From the NCBI GenBank assembly GCA_903920415.1, contig CAIXMD010000139.1:1-12644 (forward strand): a stretch of 12,644 bases of DNA, read 5' to 3'. The position numbers and the translations under genes are program-made. Within the stretch, counting starts at the first letter, position 1; the number at the start of each line of letters is the position of its first letter. This DNA comes from an uncultured Desulfomonile sp. (GTDB taxonomy: Bacteria > Desulfobacterota > Desulfomonilia > Desulfomonilales > Desulfomonilaceae). Shown here piece after piece: positions 1-8,325 of the stretch. The notes below the pieces were generated by a model. The model had not been told where the DNA came from and made no database searches. It saw nothing but the letters and a program-made list of their open reading frames with translations.

Positions 1-100
1 CGCACTCCCGGTAAGTCTGGACAATGCGATCAATGAAAGCTTCTTTTTTTTTTCTATATGCCCTAATTTGGGCTCCTAAATCTATCTCGAACGACTTCAT
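1..100 (-). CDS. Unidentified protein, N-terminal fragment (runs off left edge)
   Basis: An open frame begins with ATG at 98-100 on the minus strand and continues for 33 codons without a stop to the window edge. The start is supported by a Shine-Dalgarno-like GAGAGGA placed about 5 bases upstream. The visible peptide begins MKSFEIDLGAQIRAYRKKKE and goes on with FIDRIVQTYREC. It is charged and probably helical, with no signal peptide or membrane segment. The run of lysine codons comes from ten consecutive A residues in the sense strand. I do not recognise the family from so short a piece. It is divergent from the radical SAM gene to its right and separated from it by a repeat-bearing gap. Confidence 0.55.
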   Translation of the reverse strand, partial: MKSFEIDLGAQIRAYRKKKEAFIDRIVQTYREC

Positions 101-263
101 GAGTGTCCTCTCTTCTTCTCACCATGATTTAAATCAGCATTTGACTTGAGGCTGACTTCCCCGAAAACGAGAGTGATATCAGTCTTCACTTCGGATCCTA
201 ACGAGCCTCAAGCCAGGATTATCAGTCTTCCACTGAGGTAGGCAATCATGTTAGTGTCTCTCT
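101..263. other. Divergent intergenic region with small direct and inverted repeats
   Basis: This 163-bp gap lies between two divergently oriented starts and should hold promoters for both, although I see no strong -35/-10 pair. It contains a 12-base perfect palindrome (TGATTTAAATCA, 125-136). It also has a 9-base inverted repeat (CTTGAGGCT at 145-153, AGCCTCAAG at 204-212) and an 11-base direct repeat (TATCAGTCTTC at 177-187 and 220-230). These could be operator sites or chance. No function is shown by the sequence alone. Confidence 0.4.
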
Positions 264-1217
264 GTGACATACATCGTGCCGAGATATCGATCTCTATCTG
301 CCTGGCTCAAAGAGATTTTCGGAGAGCAAGTACGAAAGATCGCTCTGGATGCCGGACTCGGATGTCCGAACCGGGACGGGAGTGTAGGGCACGGGGGTTG
401 CATTTACTGCAATCCTCGTGGGTCTGGTACAGGCGCGCGATCTCTTGGTCTTTCAATCGGTGAGCAGGTAGATCGTGGCATAACATTTATTTCCCGTAGG
501 TACGGGTGTAGCAAGTATATAGGGTATTTGCAGTCATATACCAATACTTACGGTAATCCTGACCAACTTTGCCGACTTTACAAAGAAGCTCTGCAGCGGC
601 CTGAAGTAGTTGGATTGGCGATTGGAACTAGACCGGACTGCGTGCCGGACCCTGTATTGGACCTCTTGGCCGATCTGCACCACCACACATTGATTTGGGT
701 TGAATATGGGCTGCAGTCGATTCACTCTAAGACGCTGAATTTAATCCGTCGAGGCCATGGACCCGAGGAATTTTTCGATGCGGTGCAGCGCACTAGTTCA
801 CGAGGGATTCCCATCGTAGTTCATCTTATAATAGGTTTGCCGGGTGAATCCATTGATGACATGATTCAAACAGCTAGAGCAGTGGCAGCGGCCGGTGTGC
901 AAGGGGTCAAACTGCATCCACTCTATGTAATACGTGGAACCATTCTGGAGAGCTTCTACACGCAGGGGCTGTACCAACCCATGACTGAAGTACAAGCTGC
1001 TCAAACTACCCTTTCCATAATGGAAGTACTGCCTCCGGACATGGTCATGCACCGGATAACTTCCGACCCTCATCCGGAAGAACTTATAGCTCCCCTTTGG
1101 ATGCTCAACCGAAACGAAGTAAGGAAGCACCTGCACGAGACGATGGAAAAACTTGATTTCCGGCAAGGCTCCCACATGAAATGGGGCTCACATCTTTCAA
1201 ACCATGACAGGAAATGA
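264..1217 (+). CDS. Radical SAM protein, TIGR01212 (YhcC/YtqA) family
   Basis: This 317-residue protein belongs to the YhcC (E. coli) / YtqA (B. subtilis) radical SAM family. Seen: the family's unusual cluster motif C34-X11-C46-X2-C49 within CPNRDGSVGHGGCIYC, which would bind the [4Fe-4S] cluster that cleaves SAM. Further on are GTRPDC, an E-Y-G-L-Q-S stretch and HLIIGLPGE, all typical of the barrel. Length is normal for the family. Known: the B. subtilis homologue has been proposed to act in tRNA wobble-uridine modification (MnmL), but I would not transfer that role with confidence. The start is GTG at 264, since an in-frame stop at 252 rules out earlier starts. GTG at 276 is an alternative. 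No Shine-Dalgarno sits at the right distance. The nearest one (GAGG, 236-239) suits an out-of-frame ATG at 248 instead. Confidence 0.88.
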   Translation: MTYIVPRYRSLSAWLKEIFGEQVRKIALDAGLGCPNRDGSVGHGGCIYCNPRGSGTGARSLGLSIGEQVDRGITFISRRYGCSKYIGYLQSYTNTYGNPDQLCRLYKEALQRPEVVGLAIGTRPDCVPDPVLDLLADLHHHTLIWVEYGLQSIHSKTLNLIRRGHGPEEFFDAVQRTSSRGIPIVVHLIIGLPGESIDDMIQTARAVAAAGVQGVKLHPLYVIRGTILESFYTQGLYQPMTEVQAAQTTLSIMEVLPPDMVMHRITSDPHPEELIAPLWMLNRNEVRKHLHETMEKLDFRQGSHMKWGSHLSNHDRK

Positions 1218-1258
1218 GTGAGGCAACGCGGAAATAAGTGATTAGTATTATGCTGGAT

Positions 1259-1468
1259 TTATTCCAAGATAAAAATGACTTCCGCCCTAACGCGGTATTC
1301 CTGGATCTTGCCGGCATCACACATGACAGTGAGATCGACTACTTTCATACCGGTAATGTTTCTAAGGGTTTTGTTGGCTCGATCAAAAGCCAAATTGATA
1401 GCGTCATCGAAGCTGTTGGGGGAACCTGCGATAATCTCTGTTACCCTGGCCACTCTTCCTTCTGACAT
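1259..1468 (-). CDS. Dodecin-like protein lacking the classical flavin-stacking Trp
   Basis: This is a 69-residue dodecin-family protein. Dodecins assemble into hollow dodecamers that store or buffer flavins. Seen: the family pattern of a first beta strand (RVARVTEIIAGSP), one helix (SFDDAINLAFDRANKTLRN) and two further strands ending EVIFILE. The tryptophan that stacks on flavin in characterised dodecins aligns with Gly40, and the glutamine that contacts the ring aligns with Arg59, so flavin binding may be lost or different. I chose ATG at 1466-1468 because GGGAGGG lies at good distance upstream. The frame stays open to 1498 but has no ribosome binding site there. The gene faces the radical SAM gene across 41 bases. 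Its own promoter candidate is nearby, so it is probably monocistronic. Confidence 0.88.
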   Translation of the reverse strand: MSEGRVARVTEIIAGSPNSFDDAINLAFDRANKTLRNITGMKVVDLTVMCDAGKIQEYRVRAEVIFILE

Positions 1469-1506
1469 ATGATACCCTCCCTGCTCAAGTTGCCTCACAT
1501 GAAGCT

Positions 1507-1536
1507 AGACTAGAAGATTAGGCCCACAATTGTCAA
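1507..1536 (-). promoter_or_regulatory. Candidate sigma70 promoter of the dodecin gene
   Basis: On the minus strand a perfect -35 TTGACA (1531-1536) is followed after 18 bases by TAGTCT (1507-1512), a weak -10. Transcription would start roughly 30 bases before the dodecin ATG. The -35 match is strong and the -10 only partial. Confidence 0.4.
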
Positions 1537-1642
1537 CTCTTCCTGTGATGGTAGGGCATTTTCTGTTGCTGAATTCCGGAACATCATTAGAATTCGACTA
1601 TCTCCTGTCCTTTCAACAAACAACCGATCGAAGATTCACCTG

Positions 1643-2371
1643 CTATTCAGGCAATGATCTGAGTTTCGTCATCTCGGACTCGGTAAGGGGTCGCCATGTC
1701 CCGACTGTAAGCGCACCGAGCACAAAAGGTCCGTAGGCGATCCGACGAATCTTGCGCACGGGGTATCCGATTTTGTAAAAGATTCTCTTTATTTCGTGTT
1801 TCTTTCCTTCAAAGAGTGTCACATTGATCCAGGTAGTTGATTTCTGTCTAGCCGTCACTGTCCATTTTATCTCGCCCACATGTTCCCCGTCCCCCAGGTC
1901 CATGCCTTTCTTAATAGCGCTGAGCCTCCGTTCATCAGGTATACCCCTTACCTTAACCGTGTAAGTGCGTGGAATTCTGAAAGAGGGATGGCTCAGTTTC
2001 TGAGCTGTGGCGCCATCGTTGGTTAAAATCATCAGGCCTTCAGCATCGAAATCCAGACGTCCCACTGTAAAGAGATTTTTCTTCAGAAGCTTCAAGAGAT
2101 CTCCTATGCATGGTCGGCCCTCTGGATCGCTCATTGTTGATACCACATGACGAGGCTTGTTAAAGAGATAGTAGTATTTGGAACCATCCTCCAGTCGAAG
2201 TAGCTTGCCGTCCACTTTAATGTGGTCTCTTTCAGGATCTGCAGTAACGGCCGGATCTTCAACTACGAGCCCATTGACAGTGACTCTTCCATCGCGAATC
2301 ATTTCCTCGGCCTTACGCCTGGAAGCAAGGCCGGCATCACGAATTATCAATTGAATTCTTTCATCAGCCAC
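1643..2371 (-). CDS. rluB: rRNA pseudouridine synthase, RluB/RsuA family
   Basis: This 242-residue enzyme converts uridine to pseudouridine in ribosomal RNA. Seen: an N-terminal S4 RNA-binding domain (about residues 4-50, with AGLASRRKAEEMI and GRVTVNG), then the catalytic domain. The signature GRLDFDAEGLMILTNDG contains the catalytic Asp107. NKPRHVVSTMSDPEGRP and EGKKHEIKRI match the conserved motifs of the RsuA/RluB/E/F branch. The NKPR...TM.DPEGRP form favours RluB (23S helix 89 region) over RsuA (16S). That sub-assignment is inference. The start is GTG at 2369-2371, because an in-frame TAG at 2384-2386 excludes longer forms. The upstream Shine-Dalgarno is weak. It is divergent from ftsH. 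Confidence 0.88.
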   Translation of the reverse strand: MADERIQLIIRDAGLASRRKAEEMIRDGRVTVNGLVVEDPAVTADPERDHIKVDGKLLRLEDGSKYYYLFNKPRHVVSTMSDPEGRPCIGDLLKLLKKNLFTVGRLDFDAEGLMILTNDGATAQKLSHPSFRIPRTYTVKVRGIPDERRLSAIKKGMDLGDGEHVGEIKWTVTARQKSTTWINVTLFEGKKHEIKRIFYKIGYPVRKIRRIAYGPFVLGALTVGTWRPLTESEMTKLRSLPE

Positions 2372-2412
2372 GATTTTTACACTCTATCCCCGCGTAGACC
2401 AGTGGAAATCAA

Positions 2413-2439
2413 ATCATATGCGAGCGGGAAAAGCCACAA
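2413..2439 (-). promoter_or_regulatory. Weak promoter candidate for rluB
   Basis: On the minus strand TATGAT (2413-2418), a five-of-six -10 match, lies about 40 bases before the GTG start of rluB. The best -35 is TTGTGG (2434-2439) with a short 15-base spacer. Position is sensible, but the -35 and spacing are poor. Confidence 0.25.
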
Positions 2440-2466
2440 AAAAAAGCTTTGGCGTTGCCTCGGAAA

Positions 2467-2495
2467 CTTGACAATAAGGGAAATATAACCCATTG
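2467..2495 (+). promoter_or_regulatory. Candidate sigma32-like heat-shock promoter of ftsH
   Basis: CTTGACA (2467-2473) is one base off the heat-shock -35 core CTTGAAA. After a 14-base spacer comes ACCCATTG (2488-2495), which keeps the CCCAT core of the sigma32 -10 box CCCCATNT. Spacing is within the usual 13-15 range. ftsH is a heat-shock gene in E. coli, so the placement makes sense. The TTGACA also equals the sigma70 -35, but no good -10 lies 16-18 bases from it. Confidence 0.35.
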
Positions 2496-2502
2496 TTATA
2501 GT
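2494..2502 (+). promoter_or_regulatory. Candidate extended -10 promoter of ftsH
   Basis: TGTTATAGT matches an extended -10 element (TGnTATAAT) with one mismatch in the hexamer. It overlaps the last two bases of the heat-shock-like -10 box. It would give an untranslated leader of about 75 bases before the ftsH TTG start. Confidence 0.35.
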
Positions 2503-2584
2503 GAACAGACGGATAAGTGGTATCTCAGTATGCTATGGTAGTGAGCATGTTGGTTCTGAAGAGATCCGGTAATGGGAGAGTTTT

Positions 2585-4501
<1,917 letters not shown>

Positions 4502-4507
4502 TTTCTT

Positions 4508-4531
4508 AACTCATGGAAAGATGCATGAGTT
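4508..4531 (+). other. Small hairpin between ftsH and folP
   Basis: AACTCATG (4508-4515) and CATGAGTT (4524-4531) form a perfect 8-bp inverted repeat with an 8-base loop, right after the ftsH stop. It is AT-rich and has no following T tract, so it is unlikely to be an intrinsic terminator. It could affect mRNA processing or mean nothing. Confidence 0.3.
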
Positions 4532-4606
4532 GTTCATGATAGTCCTGGAAAAAGGCTTTCAAAGACCGCTTGCCGATCTAAGAAATCCAGTTTATCATTA
4601 TCCGTC

Positions 4607-5467
4607 ATGATTCCCTTTCACCTCACCCCTCTTGCACAAGCTATAGAATCCGGGTTCCGGACACTCGTCATGGGTGTCATCAACACTACTCCGGATTCAT
4701 TCTCGGATGGGGGGAAACATCTCGATCCCGATGTCGCCATAGTCGCTGGTTTGAAAATGTTCAGTGAAGGCGCAGATATTGTGGACATAGGCGGGGAATC
4801 CACACGTCCTGGGTCCGTATCTGTCCACTATAAGGAAGAAATCGATCGCATCATACCTGTAATTGAGGGGATTTGTTACAACAACCCCGAAGCAGTTATA
4901 TCGGTCGATACCCGACGTCGCGTGGTGGCAGAGGCGGCAATCAAAGCTGGGGCAAGAATAATAAATGACGTGTCGGGATTCCGGGACGATCCCGGATTAG
5001 TGGATGTGGCTCTGGAAACAGGAACTGGTCTCATAGTCATGCACATGCTGGGAAAGCCTAAGACCATGCAGATTGAAATACGATACAATTCTTTTCCCGG
5101 TGACATTTACGAGTTTTTTCAAGAGAGGATACAGGCACTGGAGGACTATGGAATTGCTAAGCAAAGTATAATCATAGACCCAGGAATCGGCTTCGGAAAG
5201 ACATTCGACCAGAACTTGATCCTTCTAAATCGGTTAGATTATTTCAAGCCTCTCGGAAAGCCAATCCTGGTAGGGCCTTCTCGCAAGTCCTTCCTGGGCA
5301 AAATTTTGGATCAGCCTGACGCGGCTGCACGAGAGACAGGTACTCTGGCAGCCGTGACAGCGTCTGTTCTCAGAGGAGCTTCTCTCGTCCGAGTCCATGA
5401 TGTTTTCTCGGCTGTTCAGGCCTGCAAGGTTGCCGATGCGATTGTCAGGGAGAGGGTCTCCCCGTGA
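4607..5467 (+). CDS. folP: Dihydropteroate synthase
   Basis: This 286-residue enzyme condenses 6-hydroxymethyl-dihydropterin pyrophosphate with p-aminobenzoate to give dihydropteroate in folate synthesis, in the cytoplasm. It is the sulfonamide target. Seen: VMGVINTTPDSFSDGG (21-36), DIGGESTRPG (60-69), SVDT (99-102), INDVSG (119-124), DPGIGFGKT (191-199), GPSRKSFLG (223-231) and VRVHDV (261-266). All expected TIM-barrel substrate-binding motifs are intact, and length is normal. The ATG at 4607 gives a family-typical N-terminus, although no clear Shine-Dalgarno precedes it. It lies 105 bases after ftsH and its TGA overlaps the acpS start. The ftsH-folP order is common in Deltaproteobacteria. 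Confidence 0.96.
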   Translation: MIPFHLTPLAQAIESGFRTLVMGVINTTPDSFSDGGKHLDPDVAIVAGLKMFSEGADIVDIGGESTRPGSVSVHYKEEIDRIIPVIEGICYNNPEAVISVDTRRRVVAEAAIKAGARIINDVSGFRDDPGLVDVALETGTGLIVMHMLGKPKTMQIEIRYNSFPGDIYEFFQERIQALEDYGIAKQSIIIDPGIGFGKTFDQNLILLNRLDYFKPLGKPILVGPSRKSFLGKILDQPDAAARETGTLAAVTASVLRGASLVRVHDVFSAVQACKVADAIVRERVSP

Positions 5468-5862
5468 TCCTCGGCGTTGGGATAGATTTAGTGGAAGTGG
5501 CTCGAATGGAGAATATACTCAACAGGAGATGGGCGTACCGATTCATCTTCAGAGTATTTTCTCAGGAGGAAATAGCTGCTTCCAAGAATTCAGCCAACCC
5601 TGCACAGGCTTACGCTGCTAGGTTTGCAGCGAAGGAAGCTTTTGTAAAGGCACTAGGGACAGGATTCTCCTGCGGAATTAGCCCCAGCCGCATTCAAGTC
5701 CGGGGAGGAGACCGAAACAGACCTTGGATCGAATTGACCGACGAGGCTTTGAAAACTGCAGAATCTATGAACGTTGGAACTATACACGTTTCTATGAGCC
5801 ACACCCCGTTGATAGCCTGCGCAGTAGTAATTCTGGAAAAAAGCTTCACAAAAACTCGTTGA
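5464..5862 (+). CDS. acpS: Holo-[acyl-carrier-protein] synthase
   Basis: This 132-residue group I phosphopantetheinyl transferase moves the 4'-phosphopantetheine arm from CoA to apo-ACP, activating fatty acid synthesis. Seen: the N-terminal GVGIDLVEVAR with metal-binding Asp8, the second motif RFAAKEAFVKALGTG with Glu58, and the C-terminal HVSMSHT. Length fits the family (about 120-135). The GTG start at 5464 overlaps the folP stop as GTGA, which implies translational coupling. In several related genomes cdaA, ybbR and glmM lie between folP and acpS (from memory). They are absent here. Confidence 0.95.
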   Translation: MILGVGIDLVEVARMENILNRRWAYRFIFRVFSQEEIAASKNSANPAQAYAARFAAKEAFVKALGTGFSCGISPSRIQVRGGDRNRPWIELTDEALKTAESMNVGTIHVSMSHTPLIACAVVILEKSFTKTR

Positions 5863-6002
5863 AACGCAATCTCAATATCTTTGTCTGCACCTCGACTCTG
5901 GAGAAGGATGGCAATGGACCACGCACGTTCTCTACGTCCTTTGAGTCAAATCCCTACAAAAAAATGGCCCATCAAGAAGGACAAGCACTCAAATTATTGT
6001 GA
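5863..6002. other. Convergent intergenic gap, no gene seen
   Basis: These 140 bases separate the acpS stop from the rlmI stop. Short frames cross it but none resembles a protein or has a ribosome binding site. I see no GC-rich stem followed by a T tract on either strand, so how transcription ends here is not evident. Confidence 0.5.
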
Positions 6003-7166
6003 TCACATAACTTGGGCGACAATTACTTTCAAGTATCGGGTTTCGGGCATGGAGAGAAGGACCGGGTGATCCGCACCTTGCCCTCGTATATCAAGAAGCC
6101 TTAACTCTCTGCCGCTCTGCCTGGAAGCACTAAGAAGGGCGTGCTCAAAAGCTTCCGTATCAAGGTGATATGAGCATGAACAGGTAACCAGTACGCCGCG
6201 GGATTTCAGCTTGCTGAGGGCCCGTCGGTTTACGTCGATGTAACCGCCAATGCCTTCTTTCAAGCGGCTTCGACTCTTAATGAAAGCCGGTGGATCCACG
6301 ATAATGAGATCCCAACTATCTCGAGCTTTCTTGAGGAAATCCAGCACCGGTTCACGGACTGCTCTGAACCGGGCTTCCATGCCGTTGAGCCGTGCGTTTT
6401 CAGAAGCCATGCTCAGCGCCCCCCGGGAGGAATCCACCGCAGTAACTTCGGCCGCTCCTGCGGATAGGGCGTGAATTCCCCATGCTCCTGTATAACAGAA
6501 TAGGTCCAGGACTTTGCACCCTGGGAAAGCATGTTGCTCCATGAGGGGACGGTTTGATTCCTGGTCCAGGAAAAAGCCGGTTTTTTGTCCCTCCGGAATG
6601 TCCACGAGGAACTTTAACCCCCAGGAGTCGATACAGACATTCGCTGGAACCGAACCGTAAACAAGTTTCTTTTCAAGGGGCAAACCCTCTAGTGAGCGTG
6701 CCGGTGAGTCGTTACGCAAATAAATTCCCTCAGGGGCAATTGTAGTAGTCAGAGCTTCAAGAACATCGTCCAACAGCATATCCATTCCTGCAGTCAAGCT
6801 CTGGACAGCCAAAAAGTTCCCGTAGCGATCCACGATCAAGCCTGGTAGCCTGTCAGCTTCTCCAAAAACTACCCTGTAAGAATCTCTGCGAGGAAAAAGT
6901 CGCCTTCTCAGTTCCAAGGCCGAATTAATCCGTTCTTCAAAGAATCGCCCATCGATTTCCAACTTTTTTCTCGACAAGATGCGAGCAGCAATGAGACTGG
7001 CAGGATTTGAGTAGACCATACCAAGGAATTCTCCTGCAGAATCCATTAGTTCGTGTATCGATCCTGGTTTCAAAAGAGATACAGAAGGCTCTGCAATTTC
7101 ATTAGAAAAAATCCATAGATACCCTTGTCGGATTCTCCGGTCTGAGTTTTTTTTCAAGGTGATCAC
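6003..7166 (-). CDS. rlmI: 23S rRNA cytosine-5 methyltransferase, RlmI family
   Basis: This 387-residue SAM-dependent methyltransferase belongs to the RlmI (YccW) family, which makes m5C1962 in E. coli 23S rRNA. Seen: an N-terminal PUA-like RNA-binding domain (about 1-70, RIRQGYLWIFSNEI), a central linker domain (about 75-185), then the Rossmann domain. The latter has GQKTGFFLDQ (193-202), motif I DLFCYTGAWG (221-230), an acidic AVDSS (243-247), DPPAF (291-295) and TCSCSYH (328-334). The cysteine of SCS is the expected catalytic nucleophile. Length matches the family (about 390-400). The GTG start at 7164-7166 has GAGGA six bases upstream. The exact target base is inferred from the family. 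It is divergent from hemB. Confidence 0.87.
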   Translation of the reverse strand: MITLKKNSDRRIRQGYLWIFSNEIAEPSVSLLKPGSIHELMDSAGEFLGMVYSNPASLIAARILSRKKLEIDGRFFEERINSALELRRRLFPRRDSYRVVFGEADRLPGLIVDRYGNFLAVQSLTAGMDMLLDDVLEALTTTIAPEGIYLRNDSPARSLEGLPLEKKLVYGSVPANVCIDSWGLKFLVDIPEGQKTGFFLDQESNRPLMEQHAFPGCKVLDLFCYTGAWGIHALSAGAAEVTAVDSSRGALSMASENARLNGMEARFRAVREPVLDFLKKARDSWDLIIVDPPAFIKSRSRLKEGIGGYIDVNRRALSKLKSRGVLVTCSCSYHLDTEAFEHALLSASRQSGRELRLLDIRGQGADHPVLLSMPETRYLKVIVAQVM

Positions 7167-7260
7167 AGACAGTCCTCAACCACACGAAAAGATCAACTTA
7201 CCCTTTGGTAATGAACCGATACGGGAAAGTCGTCTGAACTTAGTTTTGAATGTGGCGGCG

Positions 7261-7289
7261 TTGACATAAGTTCCTTGTGGGATTATATG
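7261..7289 (+). promoter_or_regulatory. hemB: Sigma70 promoter of hemB
   Basis: A perfect -35 TTGACA (7261-7266), an ideal 17-base spacer and a -10 TATATG (7284-7289) precede hemB. Transcription would begin near 7296, giving a leader of about 34 bases that contains the GGAG ribosome binding site (7321-7324). This is the best promoter in the window. Confidence 0.6.
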
Positions 7290-7310
7290 AAAACATTACC
7301 CACACGTCCA
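7282..7310 (-). promoter_or_regulatory. Candidate rlmI promoter sharing the hemB -10
   Basis: On the minus strand a perfect -10 TATAAT (7282-7287) lies 17 bases from TGGACG (7305-7310), a four-of-six -35. It would give a leader of roughly 110 bases before the rlmI GTG. It overlaps the hemB -10 on the other strand. Confidence 0.35.
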
Positions 7311-7329
7311 CAAAATCATCGGAGACTAT

Positions 7330-8325
7330 ATGCGTTTTCCCGAATACCGAGCAAGAAGGCTCAGGCGAACTGAAACGCTCCGCAGCATGGTCAGAGAAGT
7401 GCGCCTCAGCACAGAAGACTTCATCCTTCCCTTCTTTGTGCGGCACGGTAGAGGAGTGCGAGAAGCGCTTTCAGCAATGCCGGGGCACTTCCAACTATCG
7501 CCGGATATGCTCCTCAAGGAACTGAAGGAACCAGTGGAGAGAGGCATTCCTGCAATCCTTCTCTTTGGCATTCCTGCAAAGAAGGATTCGCTCGGATCGG
7601 AAGGTTACGCAGACAAAGGCATTATTCAGCAGGCGGTACGCGCCGTTAAGGACGCCTATCCGGAGCTTGTCGTGATAACCGACGTCTGTCTGTGCGAATA
7701 CACCGACCACGGCCACTGCGGGGTCATCCGCGATGGAGATGTGGATAACGATTCTACTCTGGACTTATTGGCCAAGATGGCGCTTTCTCATGGACGGGCT
7801 GGTGCCGATATAGTTGCGCCCAGTGACATGATGGACGGGAGGGTTGCCGCCATAAGAGAGGCTCTGGACGAGGGAGGCTTTGAGCAACTCCCAATAATGT
7901 CCTATTCCGCGAAGTATGCCTCGGCTTTTTACGGCCCGTTTAGGGATGCGGCCGAATCTGCTCCGAAGTTTGGTAATCGTCGATCGTACCAGATGGATCC
8001 GGCGAACTCAGATGAGGCGATGCGTGAAGTAGCCATGGACGTAGAAGAAGGCGCAGATTTGATAATGGTCAAGCCTGCTCTTCCCTATCTGGATGTTATT
8101 TGGAGGGTCCGCAACTCCTTTGATCTTCCTCTCGTGGCATATAACGTTAGTGGGGAATTCGCGATGATCAAGGCTGCGGCACAGAACGGCTGGATAGACG
8201 GGGATCTCTGCATGATGGAAGCCCTAACGTCAATAAAACGGGCAGGCGCCGACCTGATTATTTCCTACCATGCCCTTGAAGCCGTGCGAATTCTTCAGAG
8301 CGCAGGGCATAAGGCTGGAAAGTGA
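7330..8325 (+). CDS. hemB: Delta-aminolevulinic acid dehydratase (porphobilinogen synthase)
   Basis: This 331-residue cytoplasmic enzyme condenses two 5-aminolevulinate molecules into porphobilinogen, the pyrrole unit of all tetrapyrroles (heme, siroheme, cobamides, F430). Seen: the Schiff-base lysines K195 (SYSAKYAS) and K248 (MVKPALPYLD), and a zinc-type cysteine triad C120, C122 and C130 in DVCLCEYTDHGHCG. That marks a Zn-dependent rather than Mg-only form. GSEGYADKGIIQ and APSDMMDGR are also conserved. Length is normal. ATG at 7330 has GGAG five bases upstream. The stop overlaps the ahbD start by 4 bases, so the two are co-translated and very likely function in one pathway. Confidence 0.97.
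   Translation: MRFPEYRARRLRRTETLRSMVREVRLSTEDFILPFFVRHGRGVREALSAMPGHFQLSPDMLLKELKEPVERGIPAILLFGIPAKKDSLGSEGYADKGIIQQAVRAVKDAYPELVVITDVCLCEYTDHGHCGVIRDGDVDNDSTLDLLAKMALSHGRAGADIVAPSDMMDGRVAAIREALDEGGFEQLPIMSYSAKYASAFYGPFRDAAESAPKFGNRRSYQMDPANSDEAMREVAMDVEEGADLIMVKPALPYLDVIWRVRNSFDLPLVAYNVSGEFAMIKAAAQNGWIDGDLCMMEALTSIKRAGADLIISYHALEAVRILQSAGHKAGK

Noticed and set aside
798..1175. Minus-strand frame of 125 codons opposite the radical SAM gene
   Set aside because: Composition is rich in His, Tyr and Ser with no motif. The plus-strand gene explains the region.
2222..2488. Plus-strand frame of 88 codons overlapping the 5' end of rluB
   Set aside because: It lies opposite the S4 domain of RluB, then passes through the divergent promoter region. 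No similarity is seen.
4508..4531. Hairpin after ftsH as an intrinsic terminator
   Set aside because: The stem has few GC pairs and no T tract follows. folP probably depends on readthrough. It is kept only as a structural feature.
5724..6069. Plus-strand frames crossing the acpS-rlmI gap, considered as a possible NnrD or TsaE remnant
   Set aside because: Neither translation shows the motifs of genes that commonly follow acpS, and no ribosome binding site is present.
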